44,150 nt of DNA from Planctomycetota bacterium (GTDB taxonomy: Bacteria > Planctomycetota > Planctomycetia > Gemmatales > Gemmataceae): assembly GCA_021324515.1 (NCBI GenBank), contig JAJPIY010000240.1, positions 1 to 44,150 of the forward strand. Reading direction: 5' to 3'. Both the position numbers and the translations under genes were made by a program. The notes below the pieces were generated by a model. The model saw nothing but the letters and a program-made list of their open reading frames with translations. It searched no databases and had not been told where the DNA came from. Shown one piece after another: positions 7,752 to 17,059 of the stretch (positions are counted from its first letter, which is position 1; each line of letters starts with the position of its first letter).

Positions 7752-8975
7752 ATGATCCGTTCCGCTGCCAACGAAGGGACGGCGCCCCGGAGAACAGAAG
7801 GCGTTTTTCATCTGGGGCATCGGCGCTGGCTGGATGGCCTGCGTGGAGTGGCAATCTTGCTGGTCTTGGCGTTTCACCTGGGGCTGTTGCCGGGAGGCTT
7901 TCTCGGCGTTGACATCTTCTTCGTCCTTAGCGGTTTTCTCATCACGTCCTTGTTACTGGAAGAATGGCAGGTCAACGGCTTAATCCGCCTCAAACAATTC
8001 TATCTTCGCCGCGCCTTACGGCTGTTGCCCGCATTTATTTTGTTGCTTGTGCTTTGTGGCTTGTCGATTCCTTGGCTGCCCTCGGCGCGGGAAAGATGGG
8101 CGCGGGTCCGGGAAATAGCGGTGGCGGCTTGCTACGTGAGCAATTGGCACATGCTGCACCAGACCTACATGCCGACTTTGGACCACACCTGGTCGCTGTC
8201 TGTGGAAGAGCAATTTTACCTGCTCTGGCCGACCCTGCTCTACCTCATGTTGCGAGCGAGACTCTCGCGGCGGCGAATTCTGGTGCTCGTCGGCGGTGGT
8301 ATTGGGACGTCGGCACTCCTGCGTATGGGGCTGTATCATTGGTATCAAAACCACGGCGTTGACCGCGGGGCCGCGATCACTCGCCTCTATCGAGGCTTGG
8401 ATACGCGCGCCGACGCCCTCCTGGCCGGCTGCTTGCTCGGTCTGCTCACCGCCTGGAACCTGCTGCCCAAATCTCCGCGTTTCATCCGCTGCATCGGAGC
8501 AGCCTCATTAATCAGCTTCATCTATCTAGGCTATCTGACGAGCTGTCGGCCCCTGGACCATTCTCAGTTTTACCACGGCCTCTTCACCGGCGTGGCCCTG
8601 ATGACGGCCCTTATCCTTGCCCGCCTGTTGGCGGCACCGGCGCCGTTGGCCACTCGCATCCTGGAGGCTGCGCCTCTGGTCGGCACAGGCCGCCTCTCCT
8701 ATGCGCTGTATCTCTTTCATATGCCGATCATTCGCGCTCTCAGGCCGGCTTGTGTGTATTTGGCCCTTGCTACCAGCTCGTACTTGGGTCATACGGTGTT
8801 AGTCTTTCTGGCCGTTGGCTTGTCGTACTTGGCGGCGTTGCTCTCTTACTATCTCCTTGAACGCCCTTGTCTGCAGCTGAAAGATCGTCTCCGGCCCCGC
8901 ATCGCCGTCGATCTGCCCCTTCCGCCCCTACCAAACTCCCCCCAGTTGTCCAACTCGACTCCGGCGGCCGCCTGA
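7752..8975 (+). CDS. Membrane acyltransferase, OafA/YrhL type (acyltransferase family 3)
   Basis: The 407-aa polytopic membrane protein starts at an ATG directly behind AGGAGAAGGG. The opening [19 protein letters not shown], with the catalytic-type His in the first helix, and [20 protein letters not shown] are hallmarks of acyltransferase family 3 (PF01757). [15 protein letters not shown] is a further family signature. About ten hydrophobic segments follow to residue 380, ending in a Pro-rich tail. Family members transfer acetyl or other acyl groups from a cytosolic donor to extracytoplasmic sugars such as O-antigen, exopolysaccharide or peptidoglycan. The acceptor is unknown; no sugar-polymer genes are adjacent. 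There is no SGNH hydrolase extension. Confidence 0.9.
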   Translation: MIRSAANEGTAPRRTEGVFHLGHRRWLDGLRGVAILLVLAFHLGLLPGGFLGVDIFFVLSGFLITSLLLEEWQVNGLIRLKQFYLRRALRLLPAFILLLVLCGLSIPWLPSARERWARVREIAVAACYVSNWHMLHQTYMPTLDHTWSLSVEEQFYLLWPTLLYLMLRARLSRRRILVLVGGGIGTSALLRMGLYHWYQNHGVDRGAAITRLYRGLDTRADALLAGCLLGLLTAWNLLPKSPRFIRCIGAASLISFIYLGYLTSCRPLDHSQFYHGLFTGVALMTALILARLLAAPAPLATRILEAAPLVGTGRLSYALYLFHMPIIRALRPACVYLALATSSYLGHTVLVFLAVGLSYLAALLSYYLLERPCLQLKDRLRPRIAVDLPLPPLPNSPQLSNSTPAAA

Positions 8976-9022
8976 CCACTTCCCCTTGCTCCCCTGGCAA
9001 GTCGGTGGCAGGATATATAACC

Positions 9023-9850
9023 ATGAGCATTTTCAGCCGAGACGAATGTTTGCAACGTCTACGTAGCCAGGTAGCGGCCGGGAAGCCGATCATCGGCGGT
9101 GGGGCGGGCACAGGCTTGTCGGCCAAGTGTGCCGAGGCCGGCGGCATCGATTTGCTTATCATTTACAACTCGGGGCGCTTTCGCATGGCCGGCCGCGGCA
9201 GTCTCAGCGGCATGATGCCCTATGGCGACGCTAATCAGATCGTCATGGAAATGGCCCGCGAAGTGCTGCCGATCGTGCAGCGGACGCCGGTGTTGGCCGG
9301 CGTGTGCGGCACCGATCCGTTTCGCATCATGAAACGCTTCCTCCGCGAAGTGCAGGCGGCGGGTTTCAGCGGCGTGCAGAATTTTCCCACCGTCGGCCTC
9401 TTCGACGGCTCCTTTCGCCAAGGACTTGAAGAGACAGGCATGGGCTTCGATAAGGAAGTGGACATGATCGCCGCCGCCCGCGACATTGGCTTGCTGACGT
9501 GCCCCTACGTGTTCACCGAAGACGAGGCACGGGCGATGACCAAAGCAGGGGCCGACGTGCTCATTCCGCACATGGGCTTGACCACCAAGGGGACCATCGG
9601 GGCCAAGACCGCGCTGACCTTGGAACAAGCCGCCCAGCGCGTGCAGGCGCTCTGTGATGCCGCCAAGAGCATCAATCCCGATGTGTTGGTCCTCTGTCAC
9701 GGCGGGCCGATCGCTGAACCGGAGGATGCCGCTTACGTCCTCCGGCACACGCGCGGCGTCGTCGGCTTCTTTGGGGCTTCGAGCATCGAACGGCTGCCGA
9801 CCGAAATAGCGATCACAGAATGTGTGCGTCGTTTCAAGGCAATTGGATAA
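9023..9850 (+). CDS. Phosphoenolpyruvate hydrolase-like TIM-barrel protein
   Basis: The track ORF from 8867 includes out-of-frame acyltransferase tail. The ATG at 9023, behind GGCAGGATATATAACC, opens the conserved part and gives 275 aa. Typical features of the PEP-hydrolase/TIM-barrel family (PF09370) are [34 protein letters not shown] cut into several motifs: an N-terminal GGGAGTG, the [13 protein letters not shown] segment, [12 protein letters not shown], and [14 protein letters not shown] near the end. Related domains are found in plant Tm-1-like proteins and in bacterial catabolic loci. The true enzymatic role of the family is poorly established. It begins 47 bp after the acyltransferase stop on the same strand and its 3' end is nearly contiguous with the convergent gene at 9860. 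Confidence 0.83.
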   Translation: MSIFSRDECLQRLRSQVAAGKPIIGGGAGTGLSAKCAEAGGIDLLIIYNSGRFRMAGRGSLSGMMPYGDANQIVMEMAREVLPIVQRTPVLAGVCGTDPFRIMKRFLREVQAAGFSGVQNFPTVGLFDGSFRQGLEETGMGFDKEVDMIAAARDIGLLTCPYVFTEDEARAMTKAGADVLIPHMGLTTKGTIGAKTALTLEQAAQRVQALCDAAKSINPDVLVLCHGGPIAEPEDAAYVLRHTRGVVGFFGASSIERLPTEIAITECVRRFKAIG

Positions 9851-9859
9851 TTGGTGACC

Positions 9860-11182
9860 TTAATACCGGAAAATAATATCAAATGTCAGAGTGTAATCGT
9901 TGATTTCCTTCTGTTTGAGCAGCGGCCAGGTGATAGCGGCGCCGGCCTGGATGTGTTCGTTGAGCTTGAAACGCAGGCCGGGCGAAATGCCCAAGAAGTC
10001 GCGGCCGCCGACGTTCTTTGATCCGAAATTCACCAGGTCTAAACCCTCAAAACCAAAACCAGGGACGTTGGCGTTGCCGCCGACTGTATAATGGTACCAA
10101 CTCAATTCTAAAAAGGGGAAAAACATATTGGTGTTGGCGATATTATAGTCCCAGTGCAACATCATATAGTAAAATTGAGAGCGTTGCTTGGTCACGGAGA
10201 AATCATAACCCAACGTGCCCATCAAGTTGGTGCTGCCCCAGCCGCAGGGCAAGCAGAAATTCTTGGCCGCTGACAAATACGGCGCCAGTCCCAGTGTGCC
10301 GGTGTTCTGAAATACTTTCGGCGAACCGGCAGGGATTTGAAAGATCAAACCGCCGGCCATCACGGTCTTCCACTCTTCGGAGCGCAAAAAGGTGTATTTA
10401 GGGCCTAGCTCGATCTGAGCGAAACCGGTGTTCTCACTGAACTTGCCCGGCGGTCCGGCGCTGGGATTGAAAGGGTTCAGGGTGATAAAACCCAGCTCGT
10501 TTATGGTCAGCGACAGGCGCTCGGTGACGGCCAAACGTGCTTGCAAGCCGTAGAATTCCTCATTTCCGCCTCGGAAAATCGGGTTCGAGCGCGGGGCCCC
10601 GGCGTAGATGAAGAGCGGTTTCAGTTCCGTCAGCGCCCGCGGGTCCTCGAAGAGAAAGGGATTGGTGACGGGCGAGGCGAAATAGTCGAAAGCATGATCG
10701 CTCTGGAGGAGACAGCGCCCCGTCGCGCTGGCGTCTTCACCGCCTCCGCCCATGATCCATTCCTTACAGCGGTCCCAGAACGAATGCTGCAACGGCTTAT
10801 CGATGACCACGCCTTGGTTCAAAGGCACGTCGCCCGGCGGGGGCGGCGGCGGCACCGGCCCGGAGGCGGGCGGGGCCGGCTCGGGCGGTTGGAGGACCGT
10901 GTGGACCGTAGGGGGCGGCGGATCGGGCGGCGGCGCATTGGTCGGCTCTTGGAACGATACCGGCGCCAGGGAGGAGTGGCTCAGCTCCCGTAGCGGGCGA
11001 GCACGGGCGCTATTGTCCAACGCGCGGGGGCATTCAAGAATGACGACTGGGCCGGGACCGGCTTCGGGAGAAGCCACCGGAATTGTGTTCACGGCCTGCC
11101 ACGGATCGTCCTCGGCGGCAGCGGCCAGAGACGACAACAACACGGCCAAGGTTGCGACCCACCACGGGCTTCGCTTGGTCAT
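9860..11182 (-). CDS. Putative outer-membrane beta-barrel protein with proline-rich linker
   Basis: This 440-aa protein has a signal peptide (MTKRSPWWVATLAVLLSSLAAAAED), then a Pro-rich stretch at about residues 80-125 (PPPDPPPPTVHTV, PVPPPPPPGD). A C-terminal region of about 290 residues alternates polar and aromatic/hydrophobic residues. It ends in FDIIFRY, with a terminal aromatic residue as in outer-membrane beta-barrels recognised by BAM. Phrases such as LGPKYTFLR, FLELSWYHY and ISPGLRFKLNEHIQAGAAITWPL resemble planctomycete transporter/porin-like barrels. The ATG at 11182 is preceded by GAGAGGGTGGGACC. It belongs to a run of envelope genes on this strand. Substrate unknown; barrel assignment is by pattern only. 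Confidence 0.7.
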   Translation of the reverse strand: MTKRSPWWVATLAVLLSSLAAAAEDDPWQAVNTIPVASPEAGPGPVVILECPRALDNSARARPLRELSHSSLAPVSFQEPTNAPPPDPPPPTVHTVLQPPEPAPPASGPVPPPPPPGDVPLNQGVVIDKPLQHSFWDRCKEWIMGGGGEDASATGRCLLQSDHAFDYFASPVTNPFLFEDPRALTELKPLFIYAGAPRSNPIFRGGNEEFYGLQARLAVTERLSLTINELGFITLNPFNPSAGPPGKFSENTGFAQIELGPKYTFLRSEEWKTVMAGGLIFQIPAGSPKVFQNTGTLGLAPYLSAAKNFCLPCGWGSTNLMGTLGYDFSVTKQRSQFYYMMLHWDYNIANTNMFFPFLELSWYHYTVGGNANVPGFGFEGLDLVNFGSKNVGGRDFLGISPGLRFKLNEHIQAGAAITWPLLKQKEINDYTLTFDIIFRY

Positions 11183-11367
11183 GGTCCCACCCTCTCATCC
11201 TTGAGGCCTCTCACGTTTCGGGTGCTTCCTTGCGCGCGCCGGTCCTTGATTCCATCTTTTCTTCGGCGCCGCCGCTACACGTTCCTCCCAAGAATCAAGG
11301 ATTGAAGATCGAGGAAGGAGGATTGAAAGCCGCAATTTGGTTACAATCCTCAATCCTCAATCTCCCA
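11183..11367. other. Short intergenic region with GGATTG/CAATCC inverted repeats
   Basis: Bases around 11294-11365 carry several imperfect copies of GGATTGA and of CAATCCTCAATC in opposite orientation. They could pair in the transcript downstream of the SdrD-like gene (minus strand). The possible terminator role is weak. Confidence 0.35.
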
Positions 11368-12696
11368 TTATCCCAGCGACTGCCAACCGTCGCCGAGCAA
11401 CTCTCGTTTGCTGAGGACCGGCGGAGGGTCTGTCTGCGTCTGCGGCGGCGGCGCCGGAGAAGGCGGGGGCGACGGGGCGGGGGATGGAGATGGGCTGGGC
11501 GGCGGCGTCAAGGGATTGATATTCGGCCCCGACGGTATCACTAAACCGAAATCGTAGGACATCGCATCGCCGCCCTCGGGCAGCGCCAGCAGTATTTGAT
11601 TGCCGGACACTACGCCGCCGTAGTTGCCCGCTGTCACCGCACCCGCTGTATATCCCGCCGGGATCGGCTGATCGGTCACCGCATAGATACCAGGCTGCAA
11701 GTTGGTGAAGCTGTAATGACCGTTGGCATCCGTAGTAGCGGTCTCCGAGACCTGCTGCTGGGTGAGTGTCACGCCGGTCAACGTCACCGTCACATTGCTG
11801 ACCCCGGGATCCCCCAGAGCATAAGGGGCCGTCTGGTTGGGGGCCACATACACAATGCCATTGATGGCAGCCGGGCCGGTTGGTGTCGTGTTGCAGTCGC
11901 AGTCGCAGTCGCAGGTGCAAGGCGGCGGACTCGGCGGTGGACTTGCCGGCGGCACAGGCGGCGGGGCCGGCGGCGGCGCGGGCGTGTAGGTGTAAATCAC
12001 CGTCACCGTCCCTGAACCTTGTGAAGAGATATGGACTTGTTCGTTGCCTGAGCCGGACACCGTCGAGGACGATTGCGCTGTCTCGGTCAAGGACACATTG
12101 CCATTACCCTCCCAGGCCGACAGATTGTTTGTCAGCGTGATCGTTTGCTGCGCCGACGCCGACTGTTCGCCGAAGTCGTGCCCACTGGAGCCGCCGTAGT
12201 CAAGGACGCCGTCGTAGGCGGACAGCTGGGTGCTGTTGTCGGTAATCGAAGGAGTGACCGATAGCAACGTGCCGCCTGGCCCTTGCAGTGAAAGGTTGCC
12301 GTTGACCTGAGCGTTCACTGTGGCTGGTGCAGCATCGAGGTTCTCAACCTTGACATCGCTGGTGAGCGTGCCATTGAGGATAATCTGGACACTATCGAGA
12401 GTACCTAACGCAGGATTGAATTGGGCTACCGATTGCGTCTGGCTGGCGCCGGTGGTGAACGGGGTGAAAGCGGCCGATACTTGCTGGGTCTGGACCGCCG
12501 TGGAATTGGTCGTGGTAGTTGCGTTCGCGTTCAGGCTGTTATAGCCGGTGCCGAGCAGCGATTGCAAGCTGCCGGTAGTACTGGGCAGCCAACGCTCTTC
12601 CAGCGCCTCAAGAGTGGGCGTCACGTGATGCCTGGTTTTCCAGTGAACAGCGGGGCGTTTGGATCGGCTCAGCAGTCGAAACCAAGAAGCAAACAT
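11368..12696 (-). CDS. Surface protein with LEPR-type motif and SdrD/Cna-B-like domain
   Basis: The ATG at 12696 (MFASWFRLL) is preceded by AGGAGGG at suitable distance, so I prefer it to the track start; the product is 442 aa. Near residue 30 stands TLEALEERWLPST, the planctomycete N-terminal exported-protein motif. A Thr/Ser-rich beta-type region follows to about residue 240, then a Pro-rich linker containing a CTCDCDCDC run. Next is a Cna-B/SdrD-like carboxypeptidase-regulatory fold: INGIVYVAP, DPGVSNVTVTLTG, TTDANGHYSFTNLQPG and YAVTDQPIPAGY. The C-terminus is a second Pro/Ser-rich tail (PPPSPSPSPAPSPPPSP). It is probably extracellular or cell-surface attached. Its function is unknown; a structural or matrix role would be inference. 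Confidence 0.75.
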   Translation of the reverse strand: MFASWFRLLSRSKRPAVHWKTRHHVTPTLEALEERWLPSTTGSLQSLLGTGYNSLNANATTTTNSTAVQTQQVSAAFTPFTTGASQTQSVAQFNPALGTLDSVQIILNGTLTSDVKVENLDAAPATVNAQVNGNLSLQGPGGTLLSVTPSITDNSTQLSAYDGVLDYGGSSGHDFGEQSASAQQTITLTNNLSAWEGNGNVSLTETAQSSSTVSGSGNEQVHISSQGSGTVTVIYTYTPAPPPAPPPVPPASPPPSPPPCTCDCDCDCNTTPTGPAAINGIVYVAPNQTAPYALGDPGVSNVTVTLTGVTLTQQQVSETATTDANGHYSFTNLQPGIYAVTDQPIPAGYTAGAVTAGNYGGVVSGNQILLALPEGGDAMSYDFGLVIPSGPNINPLTPPPSPSPSPAPSPPPSPAPPPQTQTDPPPVLSKRELLGDGWQSLG

Positions 12697-13015
12697 AGCG
12701 AGAAAGCCCTCCTGGCAAGGTGTAAAAACGACTGTTCGCCCCACTGCCGCCCGGCAAGGGATGCCCTTGCCGGTGCGGCAAGCGGGTGGGGGTCTGGAGG
12801 TGCAAAATCAAGGTGCGTCTCAATCAGCCTTGTTTTCATCGGCCTGACCGGCGATGGGTAATGAGAAGATACAAGACAGCGAGGGCACGCGAGGCAAGAA
12901 GTGTAGCGGTGGCGCCGGCGGTAACGAGAAAGCTGCTTGCGCCCTCGACCCTGCCCCCAATTGGGGAGGCGAACAGAGAGCGCAAGCAGCTAAAGAGATT
13001 GAAATACGCTTTTTA
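12697..13015. other. Intergenic region with two hairpins
   Basis: This 319-bp gap lies downstream of the BBP7 gene and upstream of the SdrD-like gene (both minus strand). It holds CCGGCAAGGG-ATG-CCCTTGCCGG (12751-12773), near the SdrD-like start, and a larger nested hairpin near the BBP7 stop (12931-12991, separate entry). The plus-strand ORFs here (12786-13193, 12854-13531) read through antisense BBP7 sequence and are rejected. Confidence 0.6.
12931..12991 (-). terminator. Nested hairpin 3' of the BBP7 gene
   Basis: AGCTGCTTGCGC (12931-12942) pairs perfectly with GCGCAAGCAGCT (12980-12991). The loop contains a further palindrome, CCCCAATTGGGG (12955-12966). It starts 25 bases beyond the BBP7 stop on the minus strand, so it is a plausible terminator or mRNA 3'-end stabiliser. 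No long U-tract follows. Confidence 0.5.
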
Positions 13016-14815
13016 TCACCAGCGAATATCGAGGCCCAACGTGAGGCCCTGTGCCCAGAAATTGGAGCCGTTGAAACTGAAGGCCGGCCGATTAGGACCG
13101 CCGGCAACCACAGGTGGGATCAGGTTGGGATTGACGACCGGGTCGATCTGCTCGCCGGGCCGAACTACGCTACTCCAGAACAAGAAATTGTAGCCGACGA
13201 AGCCGCGTATGTGGTTGGTGAACTGATAGCCGAGGTTAACGCCGATTTCTTCGACAAAGCTCACCATGCTGTGGGTGTGCGGCCCGATGTTCGACGACAA
13301 GGCCAGCAGACCGCCTGGCGAGGTCGTGGGGAGGACGCCCGGCGCTGCAGAGGTGGTGGAGCCGGCAATGTTCACGAACTGTTGCGTACCGCCCAGAGCG
13401 ATCCCCTCGCGCACATTGATGCTCCAGCGGCCCAAGCGGTATTCTCCGATAACGCCGATCTGTCCACCGTTGAACAAGTTAGTCGTGCCGAAGCGATCAT
13501 GCACGAGAAAGGTCGCGCCGGCCGGCAGTGACTGGTTGGCCGAACGGTAGATGGCCAGGTTCTCGGTCATGGACAACCCTTCGTTCAGCCCCAACAGGCG
13601 CCAACCAACGAAGCCGTCGATGAACCAGTTGCAGCCGCAGCAGAGGTTGCGGCGCAGGTTGGCTTCGGCGCCATAGAGAAAGAAGGTGTTGACGGCGGTA
13701 AAGGTGCCGGCCAAGCCGGTGGGTGCGGCCACGGCCTCAACATCTTGAGTGCCGGTCAGGGCATTGAAGAATGGACGGGCCAAAAGCGGTACGCCCATCG
13801 ACGAGGCCGTAAAGGTATTGGCATTGCCGCCGAGGAAGAAACCGCCAAGGTCCAATCCCAAACCGTGGTTGTCATTAAACCAGTACCCCCCCCGCAGCCT
13901 GAACCCGGAGTAGGGGTTATTGTTGTAGCCGGTGCCGCCAAACAAGACCTGGGTACCTGGCTGGCCGAGCGCGCCCGGCACGGCATCGACGACCGAACCG
14001 CTGGTCAACAAGGGAGGCAGCATTTGCCCTTTGATGAACCACAGCAAGTATTCGGCCGAGCCATACCAGCGGTTGCCGAAGCAGCAGTCGTTGCCGCAAC
14101 AGCCGCTCCAACATCCACAGCAGCCCTCGCAGCAAGTGGCATCGCAACAACCCGGGGCGCAACAACAACCCGGGGCGCAACAATCATTGCCGCAGCAGCC
14201 GCCGTCCCCGAGGGGAGTGTCCATCGGCCCGGAAACGACTCCCGGCGTAACAACCGTCCCCGGCGTGGTAGTGCTCCCCGGAGGAGAAACGATGGTCCCT
14301 CCTGGCAGACCGGCGTCCACGCCGAAGCTGGTGCCAGGCTGCGTGTTGGGCGTTGGGACCAATGGCGCCGACAAAGCGTCTTGCGACGCCGGCGCCGAGA
14401 CCGGCGGTTGCCGCCATGAGTACGGCACGTCCGGCGGCGGTGCGTTGAGGATCGGCGCAGGCATCGGCAGAGAAGAACTGCTGCCGGCGGGGCCGACCGG
14501 CATCGGCCGACCAAGCGGGAAGCTGCCGCCAGGGCTGAGGGCAAAGGCATCTTCACCGCGGTTGGCAAATAAGCCGGTGGGCTGAATTTTCTGATCGACC
14601 ACGGGACGCTCGTCGCGCAAAGGGATGGGCCGATCCAAACAGACTGCCGGCGCCGCTTCCGGCCCTTCTCGTGGTGGAGCTTTCGGCGACGGCATCTCCA
14701 CGGGCGGATAGGGTTCAATAACGGGGGCCGCCGTCTCTGCCCCAAGGAACGTGCATTGCCCCAGCACCACAACGCCCAGTGACAGGGCCAGACTACGAAG
14801 CCATCGCTGTCTCAT
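13016..14815 (-). CDS. BBP7-family outer-membrane beta-barrel protein, Cys-rich
   Basis: The start at 14815 (MRQRWLRSLALSLGVVVLGQ) has GGGAGGA eight bases upstream and opens a signal peptide; the track start at 14935 does not. The protein is 599 aa. A Pro/Gly-rich N-terminal third is followed at about residues 205-245 by a block with 18 cysteines (for example CCAPGCCCAPGCCDATCC). Then comes the BBP7/DUF1551 signature WYGSAEYLLWFIKGQMLPPLLTSG, cut here as WYGSAEYLLWF and PPLLTSG. A beta-barrel with GFRLRGGYWF, LGRWSINVREGIALGG and a C-terminal LGLDIRW follows. BBP7 proteins are a planctomycete-specific outer-membrane barrel family of unknown function. The Cys block could be disulphide cross-linked or bind metal; neither is shown. 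It may be transcribed alone. Confidence 0.88.
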   Translation of the reverse strand: MRQRWLRSLALSLGVVVLGQCTFLGAETAAPVIEPYPPVEMPSPKAPPREGPEAAPAVCLDRPIPLRDERPVVDQKIQPTGLFANRGEDAFALSPGGSFPLGRPMPVGPAGSSSSLPMPAPILNAPPPDVPYSWRQPPVSAPASQDALSAPLVPTPNTQPGTSFGVDAGLPGGTIVSPPGSTTTPGTVVTPGVVSGPMDTPLGDGGCCGNDCCAPGCCCAPGCCDATCCEGCCGCWSGCCGNDCCFGNRWYGSAEYLLWFIKGQMLPPLLTSGSVVDAVPGALGQPGTQVLFGGTGYNNNPYSGFRLRGGYWFNDNHGLGLDLGGFFLGGNANTFTASSMGVPLLARPFFNALTGTQDVEAVAAPTGLAGTFTAVNTFFLYGAEANLRRNLCCGCNWFIDGFVGWRLLGLNEGLSMTENLAIYRSANQSLPAGATFLVHDRFGTTNLFNGGQIGVIGEYRLGRWSINVREGIALGGTQQFVNIAGSTTSAAPGVLPTTSPGGLLALSSNIGPHTHSMVSFVEEIGVNLGYQFTNHIRGFVGYNFLFWSSVVRPGEQIDPVVNPNLIPPVVAGGPNRPAFSFNGSNFWAQGLTLGLDIRW

Positions 14816-15149
14816 GCCAGTGGTCCTCCCTGACTCGGCTGCAAGCTCCCCGCTGCCTGGACGCGGTCGAGACCGCGACGATGGGACCGACTTTCGCCGG
14901 TCAAGGGGGAGAAACGGAATCAAATCCTGTTGCATCCTGCCGGTTGTTATCCAGTCTCCCAGCTTATGAATTCGGTTGCCGCCCTCTCCGGCGAACAGCC
15001 CGACTGGCCCTCTTGGCCAAACGCCGCCTTACCTGGCTAACCCCGTTCCGCACAGCCGGCAAGGTTTACCCCAATACCGCTGTCCGCCGCGCCCCAAGAA
15101 ACGCCCTTGCGGGCGCAGCGGATGGGTGCATGAACAGGTGGAGAAATGG
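14816..15149. other. Upstream region of the BBP7 gene
   Basis: This 334-bp stretch contains the BBP7 ribosome site (minus strand GGGAGGA, about 14824-14830). It also holds a hairpin just downstream of the HEAT gene (see terminator entry). ORFs 14751-14969(+), 14779-15282(+) and 14976-15332(+) have no domain character and are taken as shadows. I saw no convincing promoter. Confidence 0.5.
15096..15115 (-). terminator. Candidate intrinsic terminator of the HEAT-repeat gene
   Basis: On the minus strand CGCCC-GCAA-GGGCG is followed by TTTCTT, 35 bases after the HEAT gene stop. The stem is only five base pairs, so the terminator call is tentative. Confidence 0.4.
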
Positions 15150-16769
15150 TTACTCCAGCCCCGCCCCGCGCAGTTTACGCTTCGCCGCTTGGGCCAGCTT
15201 CGTCCGCGGCGAACGTTTCACCAGCAAACGCAGCACTTTCCCGCCGAATTGTTTTTGCTGTCCGGCCTGCTCTGCAAAGTGAAACCCCAGATAGTACAGA
15301 TCTTCTGGACTCAGCCATTTGATCTTTTCTAACGCCGCTGACAATTCCGCCTCGTAGCCTTGGCAAAGCGTGGCGAACTGTTGCAAGCACGGGTCGCTCG
15401 CCCGCGCTTCCGGCGCCAAATCGTGGGGAGATACTTTCAATCCACAGCATGCCAACTCCAGACGGATCGGAAACCCGCTCGATGGATCGCGGAGCAAGAG
15501 CCGCAAGTACAGCAGGGCGGTTTCATAGGCTTTTTTCTTGCGCCAGTAAAGCGCTCGATCTTCGAGGCGCTGGCGCAGCTCGGTCGCATCTGCTTCGCGG
15601 AGCAGAAACAGAAGTGCATCAGCGCGACGGTCGTTGGATTCAAGATAATCACAGACTTGCGCAAACACCTGTTCCCGCCATTCTGCTGGGTAGGTACGGA
15701 CGAACGGCGCTTGTGCCCGCGCCAACATCCACGCTCTGTCCGGCGAATCTGCTTCCAGCAGGGCCGTCGTCAGTGCTTTCCGCCCCTGTTTCAATTGGGT
15801 CAGCCGCGCCAAGGCGCTGTCGCGCAGCGAACGATCGGGGTGCTGGATCTGTTGCAAAAGCGCTTTGGCCACTTCTGCCGTGTCGCGGTCGCCGATTTTA
15901 TCCAGGGCCAGTTTGCGCACCGCCACGTCGGATGCTTGCAACAGCGTTAGCCATTCTGGCACCGTCCGTTCACTGACCGGCAGGTCTTTGAGGAGCACCA
16001 GCGCCGGCGCCGCCAGACGGAAATCGCTGTCGGCGGCGCAAGCGAACAGCCGTTTAAGCTGTTCTTTGGTGGGCGACGTGGCCCATTTGCCCAGCGCCTG
16101 TAACGCCGCCGTGCGCACCTCCAGCGGATAGGGCGGTACAATGCGTTCCCACAACACTGCTTCGGTGTGCGGATCATCCAGCGCAGCTAGCACGCGCAGC
16201 ACAACTACTTCCGTAGACGCACTTAACGGCTCCTTTTTATTGCTTATTAGCGCTAACAATTGGTCCGCAAGCGCCTTGCGATGCGCCGGTGTCAATGCTG
16301 GCACTTGGGCCAACAGGGAGCGACCGGCAGCCTCCACTACTCCTGGATCGCGGTCAAGCAGCACGGCAACAGCAGCGGTTTCCGCACTGGCCGTACCTGC
16401 CGCTGCCAGTGCCGAAGCGATATAACGCCGCAGGCCCGGCGCTACTTTAGGCATCAGCTCTTGTAAGGCGCGCGTGCCTTTGGCCCCCAGCTTCGCCGCC
16501 GCCTGGGCGGCTTGCTCCGCCTCTTCGCCTCCCTCCTGGATGCGCTCCAGCAAGTGCGGCAGCGCCGCCTCGATGCGCAGCTTGCCTACTGCTTGGATAA
16601 CGTGCATCCGGAGCCGCGCTTCGCTGGCTTTCAATGCCTCGCAGAACACTCGCGCCAATTCAGCGTCTTTACCGCCGATCTCGCTAAGTACCAAAACGGC
16701 GGCGCAGCGCACCTCCAGCGGCTGATCCGGATGCAGCAACCGGAGAACCTTCTTGGTCGTATCGGTCAT
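15150..16769 (-). CDS. HEAT-repeat protein
   Basis: The 539-aa protein begins at an ATG closely preceded by GGGAAGG. Residues about 1-330 are a run of HEAT/PBS-lyase-type helical repeats, each about 30 residues: RCAAVLVLSEIGGKDAE, MHVIQAVGKLRIEAALP, AAAKLGAKGTRALQELMP, VRTAALQALGKWA, RKLALDKIGDRDTAEVAKAL. The last 200 residues are helical and TPR-like (ALLFLLREADATELR, ETALLYLRLLLRDPSSGFPI). There is no signal peptide or membrane segment, so it is predicted cytosolic. Such alpha-solenoids serve as protein-binding scaffolds; partner unknown. It is divergently oriented to the gene at 17060. Confidence 0.85.
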   Translation of the reverse strand: MTDTTKKVLRLLHPDQPLEVRCAAVLVLSEIGGKDAELARVFCEALKASEARLRMHVIQAVGKLRIEAALPHLLERIQEGGEEAEQAAQAAAKLGAKGTRALQELMPKVAPGLRRYIASALAAAGTASAETAAVAVLLDRDPGVVEAAGRSLLAQVPALTPAHRKALADQLLALISNKKEPLSASTEVVVLRVLAALDDPHTEAVLWERIVPPYPLEVRTAALQALGKWATSPTKEQLKRLFACAADSDFRLAAPALVLLKDLPVSERTVPEWLTLLQASDVAVRKLALDKIGDRDTAEVAKALLQQIQHPDRSLRDSALARLTQLKQGRKALTTALLEADSPDRAWMLARAQAPFVRTYPAEWREQVFAQVCDYLESNDRRADALLFLLREADATELRQRLEDRALYWRKKKAYETALLYLRLLLRDPSSGFPIRLELACCGLKVSPHDLAPEARASDPCLQQFATLCQGYEAELSAALEKIKWLSPEDLYYLGFHFAEQAGQQKQFGGKVLRLLVKRSPRTKLAQAAKRKLRGAGLE

Positions 16770-17059
16770 GGCCTTCCCATTGTTTGCACATATTGGTCCC
16801 TGCTCGCAGTTGATTCTATGGCCTTTGCCTTGGAAAAAGTGCCCTCTTGTGGATAGTTTGGCGACTCATGCCGTCCGGCCTTCGGCTGAATCTGATAGAG
16901 CAGAAGAATCAAAAAATGAAAAAATGATAAAATTATGTGGATAAGAAAAAATATTGCGACTCCCTCTCCCTGACAGTTAGAATCAAAACCTCAAAGGAGA
17001 TCGGTCCCACAGGAAGTTTGGGAGGCTGTTCGCATTGGCCGTAGATTCGGACGACTATC
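16770..17059. promoter_or_regulatory. AT-rich divergent promoter region
   Basis: This 290-bp gap between divergent genes contains an AT-rich block (about 16900-16955) that contrasts with its GC-rich surroundings. On the plus strand TTGCGA (16954-16959) and TAGAAT (16978-16983) are 18 bp apart and could form a sigma70-type promoter for the gene at 17060. The leftward promoter for the HEAT gene is not resolved. Confidence 0.45.

Noticed and set aside
12854-13531. 225-aa plus-strand ORF
   Set aside because: Mostly antisense to BBP7; no ribosome site or domain.
13745-14585. Plus-strand ORFs of 224 and 217 aa
   Set aside because: Shadows of the Cys/Pro/Gly-rich BBP7 coding region; Gln- and Ala-rich runs arise from complementing Cys/Gly codons.
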